Shown one piece after another: positions 9,588 through 20,542 of a stretch of 30,313 bases of DNA; position 1 is the first letter of the stretch; every line of letters begins with the position of its first letter. A program made the position numbers and the translations under genes. The DNA lies in the NCBI RefSeq assembly GCF_000417875.1, contig NW_006920877.1, forward strand, positions 878,215 to 908,527, read 5' to 3'. Under the pieces are notes generated by a model. The model was not told the origin of the DNA. It did no database searches and worked only from the letters and a program-made list of their open reading frames with translations. This DNA is from Pseudozyma flocculosa PF-1 (Eukaryota; Basidiomycota; Ustilaginomycetes; Ustilaginales; Ustilaginaceae).

Positions 9588-9660
9588 ACTTCGATGGGCG
9601 TCTCGACGCATGCCTCGAGGTCGGGCTCTGTGGCAAGCTACCTGGCCCTCCTCTAGCCCC

Positions 9661-9714
9661 TTGCCTCTTGCCTCTTGCCTCTTGCCTCTTGCCTCTTGCC
9701 TCTTGCCTCTTGCC
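9661..9714. repeat. 7-base tandem repeat (TTGCCTC), 7.7 copies
   Basis: Seven perfect TTGCCTC units and a partial eighth. The array begins 74 bases after the stop of the small membrane-protein frame, possibly in its 3' UTR. Confidence 0.97.
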
Positions 9715-10199
9715 ACGGCCGGCGGTGCGTCCAGGAGCGGGCGCCTACCTTGCTCGGCCCTCATCGTCCGACACCCCAGGCCCCCCGACAGGCGCCGAGT
9801 CTCCCGGGCAATGCCCGAGCGGCCCAACCCATCCCGCCCGCTCGCTCGCTCGGAGAAACGGCAACGGCACAATCTTTTTCCGTGGCATGGCGACGAGTCT
9901 GGTCGGTCCAGGCCGGGGCCGCGCTACGGACGTGACGGTCGAGGCAGCCGGCCCTCTCGCTGTCCACAGCACCGTACCGCACTCCAGCCACACCAAGAGG
10001 CTCGCAAGAGGAACCATCATGTGGTCAGCTGCCATCCAGCTGCTGCTCGCGTCCTTCTCTACCCCACACTCCTGCCTGAGAAAGAGGACGCCTTATGCAC
10101 ACCCTCTTCGCCCCCGCCTATACGTACGTCGGTCGTTCCGCGCTCCTCTGTCTCCACGGAGAAACGCCGAGGCGCAAACGAGCCATACGGTGCGCGGCA

Positions 10200-10300
10200 G
10201 GCGGCACGGCACGGCACGGAGCGGTGCGGTGCGGTACGGAGCGGTACGGTGCCCCGTGCCTGGCGGTGCGGTTCGGTACGCTCGGTATGGTTGGTCGGTA
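10200..10300. repeat. Degenerate pentanucleotide array (GGCAC, GGTGC, GGTAC, GGAGC)
   Basis: About 100 bases are made almost entirely of five-base units beginning with GG, with changes at positions 3 and 4. The array starts with GGCAC units and then alternates GGTGC, GGTAC and GGAGC-like units, fading after 10290. Confidence 0.85.
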
Positions 10301-10844
10301 CCCCACCTTGGGAGGCCCGGTGACCGCCTCTCTGCTCCCCCGCGTGGACCGGAGAGAAAGAAGCAAACGGGCGAGCGCGCGGCTACCTATCTTCCGCACC
10401 CACAGCCGTCGCCAGCTTTCAACACGCACGCTCATCCATGCGTCCCCGCCCTCTCGCCCCCGCGCGCCCGCGCCATTGGCAGGCAGAACGTACATACGCC
10501 TTGGTTGGCTGGGCATGGGGTCGTCGGATGACGCTTTGCCGGCGTAGCGTGGCGTGGCGGACGTACCGGAACAAACACGCCCCCGCCCCCGCTCGCTCGC
10601 TCGCTCGCCCGCCCGCCTGCCCACCCACCTGCCTCTCAAGTCGCCGCCAGCGGCCATCCGCCCTCCCCCCACGCTTCCCGTTCCTCTTTTCTCGCCCAAC
10701 CTACCTCACCGTGGAAGGGGCGGGGCAACAGTAGCCGGAGTCCCTCGCCACGTCCTGTCGTTTTTGCCGGTGATAGCCAGGTGGCTCGAGCCAGAACGCC
10801 GTGGATACGCCACATACGGCAGTACCGCTTCTGGAGAGATCCGA

Positions 10845-10867
10845 TGCGGTGCGGTGCGGTGCGGTGC
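10845..10867. repeat. Pentanucleotide array (GGTGC)
   Basis: About four perfect copies of the same GGTGC unit as in the array 600 bases upstream. A short sibling lies at about 14041-14056. Confidence 0.9.
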
Positions 10868-10928
10868 CAAGACAATGCGGGGAGTTTCGACGCGGCGGTC
10901 GACGCGGCCCCGCCCGCCTCTTTGCACG

Positions 10929-10952
10929 CCTGGCCTGGCCTGGCCTGCCCTG
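10929..10952. repeat. Pentanucleotide array (TGGCC/TGCCC)
   Basis: Three TGGCC-type units followed by two TGCCC-type units. A similar array lies near 11873-11894. Confidence 0.85.
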
Positions 10953-12995
10953 CTCCGCCCGGTTCCTGCTCCCGCTTGCTTGCCATATCGCGGCCTCGGA
11001 GAGGCAACCCAACTTGTGGCACGCCGACCGCCCGACCGAGGGACGTGGTGCGGGGCAGGGGTGGCTCAGCTTTGGATCTCCGGGAGTGGTCCATGCACGG
11101 GACGGACCATTGGCGGGCAGGCTCAGGCCGGCTAGGTTACAGTAGCAAGCCGGCAGGGCGTGCCAAGACCCACAGGCCAGGCTAGGGTGCCCTGCCCTGC
11201 CTGGTCTAGCTGCCCTTGCTCGGCCGTCGTCAGTCGAGACACCAGACGACGTCGTCCGTCACATGCCATATCATCATCCGACACGAGGGCGAGTCGGGAC
11301 CTAGCGCAAGATGATGAGTGATACGGGTACGTGTTCCAGTCCAGCGACAGGGCAGGCAGGCAGGTCGACGACGACGACGACGACGACGGACCAGCTGACG
11401 CGTCGTTGGCCCTCCTATCCATACGTCCCCATCTGATACCTACCGTATCATACCATGCCCCTGCCTACAGCAGCGCTCCCAGGCATGAAACGAGGCGCGG
11501 GGAAAACAAATCACGTACGCTGGCGATAGACCGGACCAGACCGGCAGGGCGAGGTTCCAGACCTACCAAACCGGAGCGTCCACGGACTTTTTGACAAATT
11601 GCAAAACTGCTCGACGGTCAGGTCAGGCGGAGCAGCAGCAACAGCAGCAGCAGCGCGCTGGGGTGGGGCGAGGTTACAGGCAGGCGGTACAGCACGAGGA
11701 GCGGGCGGGGTTGCGTTGCCTCCAGCATGCATGCGTGAGGGTGCGTGGCATCCCGACGGCTTGCCCAGGCCAGGCCAGACGCAACGCTCGTGCCGTGCAG
11801 CTACCGTATCGAACAGAAGACGGATGTCCGGCCTTGGCTCGCTGGCCCAGGCAGGACCTTACCTTGGCCGCCTGCCCTGCCCTGCCCTGGCCTGGCCGCC
11901 TGGCAGCGCGGGCAAAGCGCACGCGAGCGAGCGGGTGCGGTCCTTTTTTTCGCCCCTGCCTAGCCTAGCCTGTTCAAATCTCCGAGGGAGGCGCGGCTCG
12001 CGTGGTCGGGATCTGAATTTGACAAGCGGCGCGCGCGGGCCCACCACCTGCCTACGAGCACCTTCACGCCTCCTCGCTGCCTGCCTGCACACACGCACGT
12101 CGTCAGCGCAGGCAAGCGTCGCACGCCAGCAGACGATAGCAGATATAGAGCCCAGAAGGAGGAGGTAGGAGGCCAGGTGAATCAGGGGGAACCCGACCGA
12201 GCCAGACACCCGGGGCCAGGACCGTACCTCAAAAGCCAGCGGAGGCAAGGCAACCCCTCGGCTCCCTCCGGCCTCCGTTGCCTGCCTGCCTCGGTGTCGG
12301 GTGATGAGGCTAGGGCGGGGGATTTGAGCTGCCCTCCGCATGATTGCATTCAAAGCGCGTCAGGTTTGCCGGCCAGCCCAGGACAGGCTGACCCGACCCG
12401 ACCCGCTTGCCTGCTTGCCTGCTTGCTTGCTGGATGCACCCCGGCTGCCCACCACCTCCCGCACAGGCTTAAGGTCGACGCAGCCACGTTCCCCCTCGAT
12501 TTCGAGACCCGCACCCAAACCCACCCGCCGTACGTACGCACGCGCATTCGTGGTGAGAGCGGAGCCTAGCCTCGTGCTGCTGCGCCGCCCCGCCCCCCTT
12601 GACAAACCACCGACTCGATCTCATTCATGCCCTCCGGACGCCGGCTACTTTGGCCCCCCCGGCTGGGCGATATGGCGGCCGATAGAGAGTCATGATGACG
12701 GAGGGCATGCGTTGCGCACCGCAGCGCAACGAGTTTGCGGCGACGGTTTGGTGGTCTCGCAAGGCGACGAGCAGAGGCTAGGCGGTGGACGAGGTCCAGG
12801 ACCAGCTTGACAGGCGGGCAGACGCACGACGGACGATCCGCGCTGGCCGCTGCGGGCGCAGAGGCGCTGGCCGTATGTAGCCTCCTGCTGCCTGCCAGCT
12901 GGCCCTTCGGTTCGCCTCGGCACGGCCGGGTTGGCCGACGACGCCTGCCTCGGAGCGAGCGCGGGCGACGGCGCCGACCATGCCTTGCCCTGCCC

Positions 12996-13016
12996 AGCCT
13001 AGCCTAGCCTAGCCTA
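12996..13016. repeat. Pentanucleotide array (AGCCT)
   Basis: Four AGCCT units in a row. The same unit returns at 24030-24048, in the second intergenic gap. Confidence 0.9.
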
Positions 13017-13638
13017 TACATACCTCGGTCGCTGCGTGCGTGCCATGTGCCAGATGGGCGCCGGGTCGGCTTTCACCCAGCAGGCCGGGAGGCGTACATA
13101 GCAAACTTCCCTTTCAAACACGACGTAGATCGAGCTGGCACCTGCATACACACCGACCTTAGCTTGTTCTCGGTAGGGCCCAGGAGGGAAGCAGCAGCAG
13201 CAGCAATGACGGCAGCGGCTGGCTGCGACCTCTGTGGGCCATACACCTACCTACCTACCGACCTACCTACCTCCCTACCTTGGTCTACGTCCGCGTCGTC
13301 CGCGGCTCTCGCGACGGACGTCTGAGCTGCTGGGCGGTGGTGCCGTTGGGAGTTGGCCCCACCTGCGCCTCTTGGGGACGGTGCGCTCGATCTCGCGTCG
13401 AGGCGCCGAGGCACTCTTTGTTCCGCAGTCAGCCAAGCGGCGCTGTCGTCTTTGGGGCGGTCCATCTCCGATCGAGATCTCGTTGGTCAAGGCGGCATGG
13501 CTCACGGGCCGACACCCACAATGGGAAGACAAGGGAACGGACATGCTGGCCGAACAAGAGATATGATTAGAGGAGGCTACATAGGTCAGGGGCGGGCGGA
13601 GCGCCCGTTCGGAGGGCGCACGCCGAGCTCGAAGCTGC

Positions 13639-13660
13639 CAGGCAGGCAGGCAGGCAGGCG
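13639..13660. repeat. CAGG tetranucleotide array
   Basis: Five perfect CAGG units. CAGG or its complement CCTG recurs in short runs throughout the gap, for example near 11354-11373, 14600-14622 and 14698-14714. Confidence 0.9.
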
Positions 13661-13878
13661 AACCAGACTAGGCCAGGCCAGGGCGTCCGGCCCGAACGTC
13701 GGCGTCGTGTTGCTGCGTTGTCATCGAAGCGGAAGGGCGAGCCCGGAAGCGGGCGGCAAATGGCAAAGCTAAGATGCAAAGCAGGCAAGCAAGAAGCAAG
13801 GCAGGCCAGGAGGCGGATGCTGCGCTGATGGTGGTCTACTGGCCGTCCGCTCTTCAGCACGTACCTGTACCGCACGTC

Positions 13879-13907
13879 GTGCTTGCTTGCTTGCTGGCTT
13901 GCTTGTT
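13879..13907. repeat. TTGC tetranucleotide array
   Basis: Seven TTGC-like units with one interruption (CTGG). A TTGC/CTGC run also lies at 12407-12431. Confidence 0.9.
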
Positions 13908-14599
13908 CGCTGCGTCGCCAGGCACGCCTGCCCGCCTGCCTGCCTGCCCGCGCGTGGGTGGGCAGCGAATTACTCCGAGCACGGGGAGTTTGGACGCGCG
14001 CTGCCCTTCCCTAGCCTGCCCTGCCCTGCCCGGCTTCGAGCGGTACGGTGCGGTGCGGGGGCAGGCGCGGGGGCGGGAGCGGGCGGTCAGGCGGCCCACA
14101 GCGGTTGGGTGGTTGGGCGGCGGTGCCGCTTGGGGGCCTGGCCGCCTGGCTAGCTGGCTGCCTGGCGGCCTGGCTGCAGGTCCTTGCAGCCGCCCGCGAG
14201 CTCGGGTGCGCAACGTGAAAATCCTGCGGGGCTCGTGGCTTTTTTTCCTTTCTTTGTCGCTTCGCTTCGGTTTTTTTTCTTTCCTCTCCCTCGTCGCCTC
14301 CGCGTGCAATTGCGGGGATGGCAGGCAGGCCGCCTGCCTGTCTTTCCCCCGGCCCCCCTTTGGCTGGCCGTGTGGGTGCCAAGACGACATATCCTCCTTT
14401 TGCGTCGCCTTTAGCCCTGGCCCCTTTGCTTCCCCGCTCCCCCGCTCCCGTGCTGCCTGGCGCGGCCTTGTTCCTGACTGGGGCCCACGGCGGCGCAGCA
14501 GCGGGCGACACGAGTCAACCAAGGCTGGAACTGCTGGCCTGGCCTGTCTCCTCTTTGCTCCTGGCTCCTGGCGTAGGTGGCCTGCCTGTCTGGGCGCAT

Positions 14600-14622
14600 C
14601 TGCCTGCCTGCCTGCCTGCCTC
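14600..14622. repeat. CCTG tetranucleotide array
   Basis: Five CCTG units, the opposite strand of the CAGG type found in the same gap. Confidence 0.9.
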
Positions 14623-15450
14623 AGCTGCCTGTTTGCGAGCGCCGCGTGGTATTGTGCGGAGCAAACAGGCTAGGCCTAGCGGTACTCTGCTCTGTGGACG
14701 GGCAGGCAGGCAGGCGTCGAGGCATCCACGTTGCAGAGCGGCGACGCGGGCGGCGGCGGCGGCTCCAACGGCCCATGGCACCTTGGTCCGCACCCTCTGG
14801 CTCTCTCTTCTGTCTCTCGGTCTGTCCATCCATCCATGCCAGTCCTCCGGCTGCTGGCTCCATCGTCGTTGGACTACCGCCCTCCCCCGCACTCCGCACA
14901 CGCTACGCTGCACAGCAGGCTCAGAGGCTAGGGGCGACGGTTTCGCCAGGCTTGCCTCTGATTCGTGGCCCCCACCCTCCTGCCTCTCCACCAGCCCCTC
15001 CCCTCCTCTCGGCCCTCCCCTCGTCCCTTCCTCACCCGTCACCTTCCCCGCCACCTTCACCTTCACCTTCACCGTCACCATCGATCCGCCACCACCGTTT
15101 CCCTACCATCCTCCCCCTGACCTACCTTTGCGCTGCCGGACAGACTGCCCCCAGCGCAGCCCTTCCTTTTCCCTTCCGCGCCACATCGGCCCGTCATACT
15201 GCGCCCCAAGACCTCAGGCCAACGGCACCACCTCTGGCTCACCGAGCGTCGACCTCGTCGATCTGGGCCCCAGTCAACGTCTGACCGCCGACGCAGCCCT
15301 CTGATACACCCGCCAGGGCCAGACTCCGCCCATCACGCCCGCCATATAGACGGCTGGAGTTGCACCGCACCACTCTTGGCGGCTACGACACACGACAGCC
15401 TCGCGCGCGCCCCCTCCGGTGACATTCGCCCCCTCGCCGCCATCACCACC

Positions 15451-17380
15451 ATGTCCGACCGCTCCAACGACGGCCGCACGCAGCATGCCCCAAACGGCGA
15501 ACAGAGCAGACGCACGCCGCTGCCACCTCTCGGCAGTGACAGGCTACCCCCACTAGCCGGCCCGGGTCCCCTGTCGACGTCGTCGTCGTCGTCGTCTTCG
15601 TCATCATCCGCCAACAACAAGCCTGTCCTCAGCCTGCCTCCGCCGCCTCCGTTTCGCATGCACTCCTACCACCACCCCTTGCCTGCCAGCTCCTCATACA
15701 GTACCAGCTTCGACAGCTTCGATCGCGACCGTGGGCAGCCCCCCACCCAGCAACAGCCCGTCACGCCTCAGCCCGCGCAGTCGGGCTCGCCCCACCGCTG
15801 GTCCCGGTCAACTGCCGACCCCGCCAGACCAGACAACGGCCAGGGCGAGCTGCCGCGCTTCCTCGTGCAGCGCTCCGGCTCGTCGTCGAACAACTCGTTC
15901 CAGCTGCCACCCCTCTCGGCCTCGCTCGGCTCCCTTCCCGGATGGAGATCGGTCTCCAACGGCGACGCCATGCGCAGGTCCCCCGTCTCGCCAGGCGGTC
16001 ACGGCCCGCACATTGACGCCTTCCGTGAGAATGCGGCCATGATGCTGGGGGCGCGCGTCGACGACCGCATGCTCCCGCCCTACAGCCCTCCGCTCGGCGT
16101 GCCGACGGCTTCGCCCCTCGACTCGGCCATGGCCGCCAGCTCGTCAGCCTCCTCCATCGGGCGCGACGCCATGGCCGCCGCCGGCGCCACCAGGAAGATG
16201 GCCAAAGCTCATGTCCCCTCGGCCTGCCTCAACTGCAAGCGCGCCCACCTCGCCTGCGACGTCGGCCGCCCGTGCCGCCGCTGCATCAACCTTGGCAAGA
16301 GCGACACGTGCATCGACGTCCAGCACAAGAAGCGCGGCCGCCCGCGCCTAAAGGATCGCCAGGAGTCGCAGACGAGCGTCACCCGACCCAGCACCATGGT
16401 CGACGGCGCGGCGGGCGTCGGCAGCGACCGCGCGTCGACCTCGCCGTCGTCCTCCATGGGCCTGATGCGCTACTCGCCGGCATCCGAGCCGTCGTACTTC
16501 CAGTCGCCGCCCAGGCAGGCGGGCATCCTGTCGCCGCCCATCTTGTCGTCGTCGATGTCGTCGTCGTCGTCGTCGTCGATGATGACGAGCACCGCGGTGC
16601 ATCGCGTCTCTGGCCCCACCCACGGCGCCCATCCGCAGACCCGGACGCCGTCGGCTTCGGTCTCGGCATCGAGCTACCCCTACAGCCGTCCGGACCACGC
16701 CCGCACCTTTTCCGACGGTCACGCCGCGTCGGCTCAACCGGCATCGGCGGTCGTCACCATCATCTGCTCGACCAACCTGCAGTGCGCGCGGGTCTCCGAG
16801 GACTGCCAGGTGCTCCTCGGCTACCAGCCGTCCGAAGTGCTGGAGCGCTCCCTGTTCGAGCTGGTCCACCCGACCGAATCGACCCGGCTCGAGGAGCTCT
16901 GGACGTCGCTCATCGACCCCGTCGGCGTGCTTCCGCAGGCCGTCCCCGCCTCGGCCGAGGTCGTCATGTCGACGCCGCCCGCCCGCCTCATGGCGCCCGC
17001 CGCCGGCACCATCTTTGTCCAGGAAAACATGCGCCTCCGCCAACGCAACGGCATGTACGACTTCTACAGCATCCGCCTGCACCTCGGCGGCGGCTTTGGC
17101 GTCGACCTCTACCGCCGCGAGACGCTGGACCGCGCCTACATCGTGGCGAGCCTGCTCAAGCTCGGCAACGACGCCACCCACCCGGACACGGCGGTGCTGC
17201 GCAACCCGTACGGCGGCGCGAGCGCTGCCTTTGGAGGCCCGGAGTCGGCCTTCTGGACGCCGACGAGCCGGGAGAGTGCCTCGTCCCGGCCAGGCGCTGC
17301 CAAGGGGTTTGACGGCCAGCAGGCGCCGAACGGCGGCGGCCTGCCCGCGTACGCGCCCAAGGCCGACCCGCAGTACCGGA

Positions 17381-17417
<37 letters not shown>

Positions 17418-17859
17418 TTCGCCGACGTTGCACGGCTTCCAGTGCGAGCCAGCCAGGCCCAGTGGTGCCTCGGCGGGCTTCGCCATCGCGAGCGAGACAT
17501 CGACGACGGCACGCGAGGCTGCGATCGCGCGCGGTCCGCCGTCGCCCATCCGCGCCGAAGCACCTGCGTCGCTCCCTCGTGCACAGAAGACGAGGCAGTC
17601 TCCGCCGGCGGCGTCGCGAACGGCAGCCGAAGAGCACGATGGGCCCGCCCGACGTGACGAGGCGGTGCCGAGCTATAGCAAGCTGGCCAGTCGCACCAAC
17701 GCACGGCCAGCGGCTGCCGTGGCGGGCGCCACGAGTCCGGCAGGTAAGCGCCGCAGCAGCATTTCAATGTCGGCGACGTCGCCGCACGCCAGCTTCCGCA
17801 GCACGGTGCTTGCGTCGTCGAGGCGCACCTCGTCGAGCCGCGATGGCATCACCTGCTAG
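15451..17859 (+). CDS. Zn2Cys6 transcription factor with PAS domain
   Basis: This is an 802-residue protein in one exon. Residues 1-250 are disordered and rich in Ser, Pro and Gly, with a Ser run near residue 45. The Zn(II)2Cys6 cluster has cysteines at 259, 262, 269, 275, 278 and 287 (spacing C-x2-C-x6-C-x5-C-x2-C-x8-C), followed by the basic KKRGRPRLK. A second Ser run precedes a PAS-like domain at about 431-575, which begins VVTIICSTNLQCARVSEDCQ and ends with a YDFYSIRLHLGGGFGVDLYRRE strand pair. An 11-residue Gln run (17383-17415) and a Ser/Arg-rich tail follow. The cluster-then-PAS layout with x8 spacing resembles the AcuK/Ert1/Rds2 group, which controls gluconeogenesis and non-fermentable carbon use; that subgroup placement is an inference. 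The start at 15451 (CACCATGTC) suits; the upstream open frame has no ATG. It is a nuclear DNA-binding regulator. Confidence 0.9.
17383..17415 (+). repeat. CAG repeat coding for a Gln run in the Zn2Cys6 factor
   Basis: Eleven pure CAG codons after the PAS domain. Unbroken codon identity suggests recent repeat expansion. Confidence 0.95.
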
Positions 17860-17943
17860 ATGGACTGCCTCCGCGACGTCCGCCAACGTCGTCAGTGCCA
17901 GCCACGCCACGACGACCTGTCCCCCTTCGACTGCCTTCCGAAA

Positions 17944-17979
<36 letters not shown>

Positions 17980-19612
17980 ATCGCGACACGAGCATCGCCG
18001 ACTTCTTGGCGCCTTCCCTCTCTCTCTCGCTCTCTCGTGTCTCTCTGTGTGTCTATTCCGCCGACCTCACCGACCGATCTTCCTGGAGCAAGAAACCCGA
18101 ACAACGACGAGAAGCAACGCCAATGCGTCCACGGGATGGAACTGAATCGGCATCGTCACCGTCACCGTCATCACCACGCCTTGGGGACTGGCTCTTCGGC
18201 CGCCAGCCAGTCAGCCAGCCAGCCAGCCAGCCGTCACCTATGTCAAGCACCTTTGGCCCACTGCCGGCCCGCCCGCCCGCCTAGCCCTATACGGCACTCG
18301 GAATCGCACCCCCTTCTCTCGTGATCCTCCCTTCTTGTCCGCCACGGTCCCTTTGACGGCTCCGTCTCCGGACGGCACCTTGTTTCTACTTCTTCCCCTC
18401 GTCGTCGCTCCCCTCCTCGTCTCTCCCCCGTTTTCGTCTCCCTCTTTCTCATCTCGGTTCGACATGGGCTGTATTTGTACCTCGCTCTTCGTGTTGGTTG
18501 GCCCGTAGCCGTCTGTTTTTGTCCATCTGTCGACCCCGGTAGCGCACGCACATCGATGGAACTTGGAGCTTTGTCGCGGGTCCCCTACCTTTTCTTCTCG
18601 CCTCGGCCCTGTTGCCACGGAACCTTGATGGATCGATCGATCGTCCGGCCGTCCGTGCCTGTCCGCCTACGGTGGCGCCGAGGCAGTCGTCTTGGCCGCC
18701 TGTCGTCTTGGTCACACCCACACCCACACCGCTGCGGTTGGCGAGGTAGGCCGTGGGGGCTGAGCTGCGCTTCTTCAGCCGTGGATGCGCAGCGAGGGGC
18801 GGCCGAGGGGAGGCGAGAGGAGCGGATCGGATCTCGGGCCTCTGCCTGCCTGCCTGCCAGCCTGCCAGCCTGGCCCCCGTCCCGATGCAGGCGATTTCCC
18901 GCCCAGCAGGCGAGAGGGAACTTTGGGATCTTGACTTCGATAAGGCCCACCAGGCGCGGGCAGGCCCACCAGGCAGGCCCAGGCGCAGGCGTCAAAGAAA
19001 CTCGCGGCGGGCGGTTTCTTCTGGAAACTCGACCCGTGGGGAGCGAGGCGGGCGTGGGCCCTGGCTGGGCTTGGGCACGCCGCTCTGACCCTTGCTCGCT
19101 CGGTTCGTCTGACTACATCCTATCCCCACCATCCACCCACCACCACCCTCTCTAGCGTCACCGCCTCTGCCTCTGCCACTGCCACTGCCATCAGGACCGC
19201 GCCACCACGGCATCTCTGGACCACACCACTTCTTTCGAACCCGACCGGCACCAAGGCCCCTCGTCCGCCCTACCCGTCCATCGTTGCCCGCCGCCGTCGT
19301 CACCTCGCGCCCGTGGCCGTGCATCAGGTCGACGACGCCGCACCGACTCGGCACCGCCGTCCCTCTTGATCGCTCCCTCCGCCACCATCACCCCCTCACC
19401 TGCATCCGACGCTTTCCTCTCGCTGCGCCCCTTCGCGCTCCGAGCTGGCTCGCCCCCCGTCGACGTCCTTGCATGTCTTCCTGACAACCTCGTTGGTCGC
19501 AACCGGGCCATACGACACGGCCATCCTTCAGGATCTCGTTCCGTTCGCCTGCTCCTCTCCAGCGGCTCCGATCGGCAGCTGACGTACGCTCCAACTCGTC
19601 CCGCCCGCCAAC
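17860..19612. other. Intergenic region between the Zn2Cys6 factor and the 622-residue protein
   Basis: It contains a CT microsatellite 87 bases after the stop codon, further CT-rich sequence to 18060, CAGCCAGC-type repeats at 18206-18232, GATC repeats near 18629-18641 and CTGC repeats near 18841-18858. From about 19090 to 19612 it is pyrimidine-rich, the likely promoter and leader of the next gene. Frames here are short and low-complexity; I see no gene. Confidence 0.65.
17947..17978. repeat. CT dinucleotide microsatellite, 16 copies
   Basis: Sixteen perfect CT units, in the likely 3' UTR of the Zn2Cys6 gene. Confidence 0.97.
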
Positions 19613-20509
19613 ATGTTTGCGTCGCTCCCTGCTGCGCAAAAGAAGCGGCAGCGACCCTCGGACGGCGGCAGGGGCGCCACCTCGGGCTTCATCTCGGCGT
19701 CCCTGGCCAGTCCAGCCGCCCACGCCGCCTCGTCGTCTCAGAACAGCGTGCCACGGGCCTCGACCAGCGCGGCCAGCTGGGGCGTCGCCCAGCTCTCCGA
19801 CTCCGAGGGTGATGCCGACCTCGACGAGCCCGCTTTTGCTCAGCCCGCCTACCCGCACACCGCTCTCTCCTCTGCCGTGCCGGCTGTCGAGCCTCCGCCC
19901 TCCAAGAGGCCGCACCTGGACGAGCAGACGTCGGGCCGCTTTGCAAGCATGCGGCTCGATACGCACGGCCTCCATCGTGGGCCCCGACCGTCTCCTGGCG
20001 CTCCACCCGCCGCCGCCGCCGCTGCGGACCATCACCACCCACATCGACACCAACACCATTCCACACTGTCGAGGAGGCGCGGCGTAGGCGGCATATTTGG
20101 CCAGGCCAACCTTCCTCGCGGTCTGTCGTTTGACCCGATATCCTCCACGGACGGCGTCCATCCCCCGGCATACCTGGCAGCTCCTCCATCTAGCCCTATC
20201 AAGGCATCTGCCCAGCTTGCGCCCTTGCCAGACGCCATAGTGACGGCGCCGCCGACCTCGCCAGAACCCCTACAACGGAACCAGCACCATGCCGCCGCAC
20301 CACCCGTCTCGCCCGTCCACTCGCTGCCGCCGCCGGCAAAGGAGCGCGATGCATGGCTGCCCCCGCTGACAGTCGAGACCCGCGACGGTGACATCGAGGA
20401 CATGGACATGCGGATACGCCGGGATCCGACGTCGTACGAGATCGAGCCGGACCGCATCGTCGTCAACTCGCTCGACGACACGTCGTCTTCCGAGGGCGAG
20501 GACGGCGCG

Positions 20510-20542
<33 letters not shown>

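Larger units (their letters stand above)
9588..15450. other. Large repeat-rich intergenic region without a recognisable gene
   Basis: Open frames up to about 330 codons occur here on both strands. All read as low-complexity Arg/Pro/Ala/Ser/Cys, with no domain, no start context and no consistent frame, as expected in GC-rich non-coding DNA. The DNA itself is unusual: pentanucleotide arrays (GGTGC, GGCAC, TGGCC, AGCCT types), CAGG/CCTG and TTGC tetranucleotide arrays and a heptanucleotide array recur every few hundred bases. From about 14940 the sequence turns strongly pyrimidine-rich, with ACCTTC/ACCGTC steps, and is probably the promoter and leader of the Zn2Cys6 gene. I saw no tRNA, rRNA, transposase, reverse transcriptase or terminal inverted repeats. 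Confidence 0.6.

Noticed and set aside
9569..10531. Open frames of about 320 codons in the large gap
   Set aside because: They are made of translated tandem repeats (for example the Leu/Pro/Ala/Ser/Cys pattern from TTGCCTC) and Arg-rich text, with no recognisable domain, and two forward frames are open at once.
14230..14290. T-runs (14240-14247 and 14271-14278) considered as RNA polymerase III terminators of an unseen small RNA gene
   Set aside because: I found no A-box or B-box pair or tRNA-like fold upstream. Putative B-box-like GGTTCGA strings elsewhere (for example near 8145) lack pairing stems.
13639..14716. CAGG/CCTG clusters considered as a CRISPR-like or mobile-element repeat
   Set aside because: The units are four bases long, tandem, without spacers or flanking genes. 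No transposase, integrase, reverse transcriptase, target-site duplication or terminal inverted repeat was seen.
17860..17980. Possible C-terminal extension of the Zn2Cys6 factor in another frame (Ser/Thr/Ala-rich text after the stop)
   Set aside because: The text runs straight into a CT microsatellite and has no conserved features. The existing stop follows a natural Ser-rich tail, so no extension is needed.
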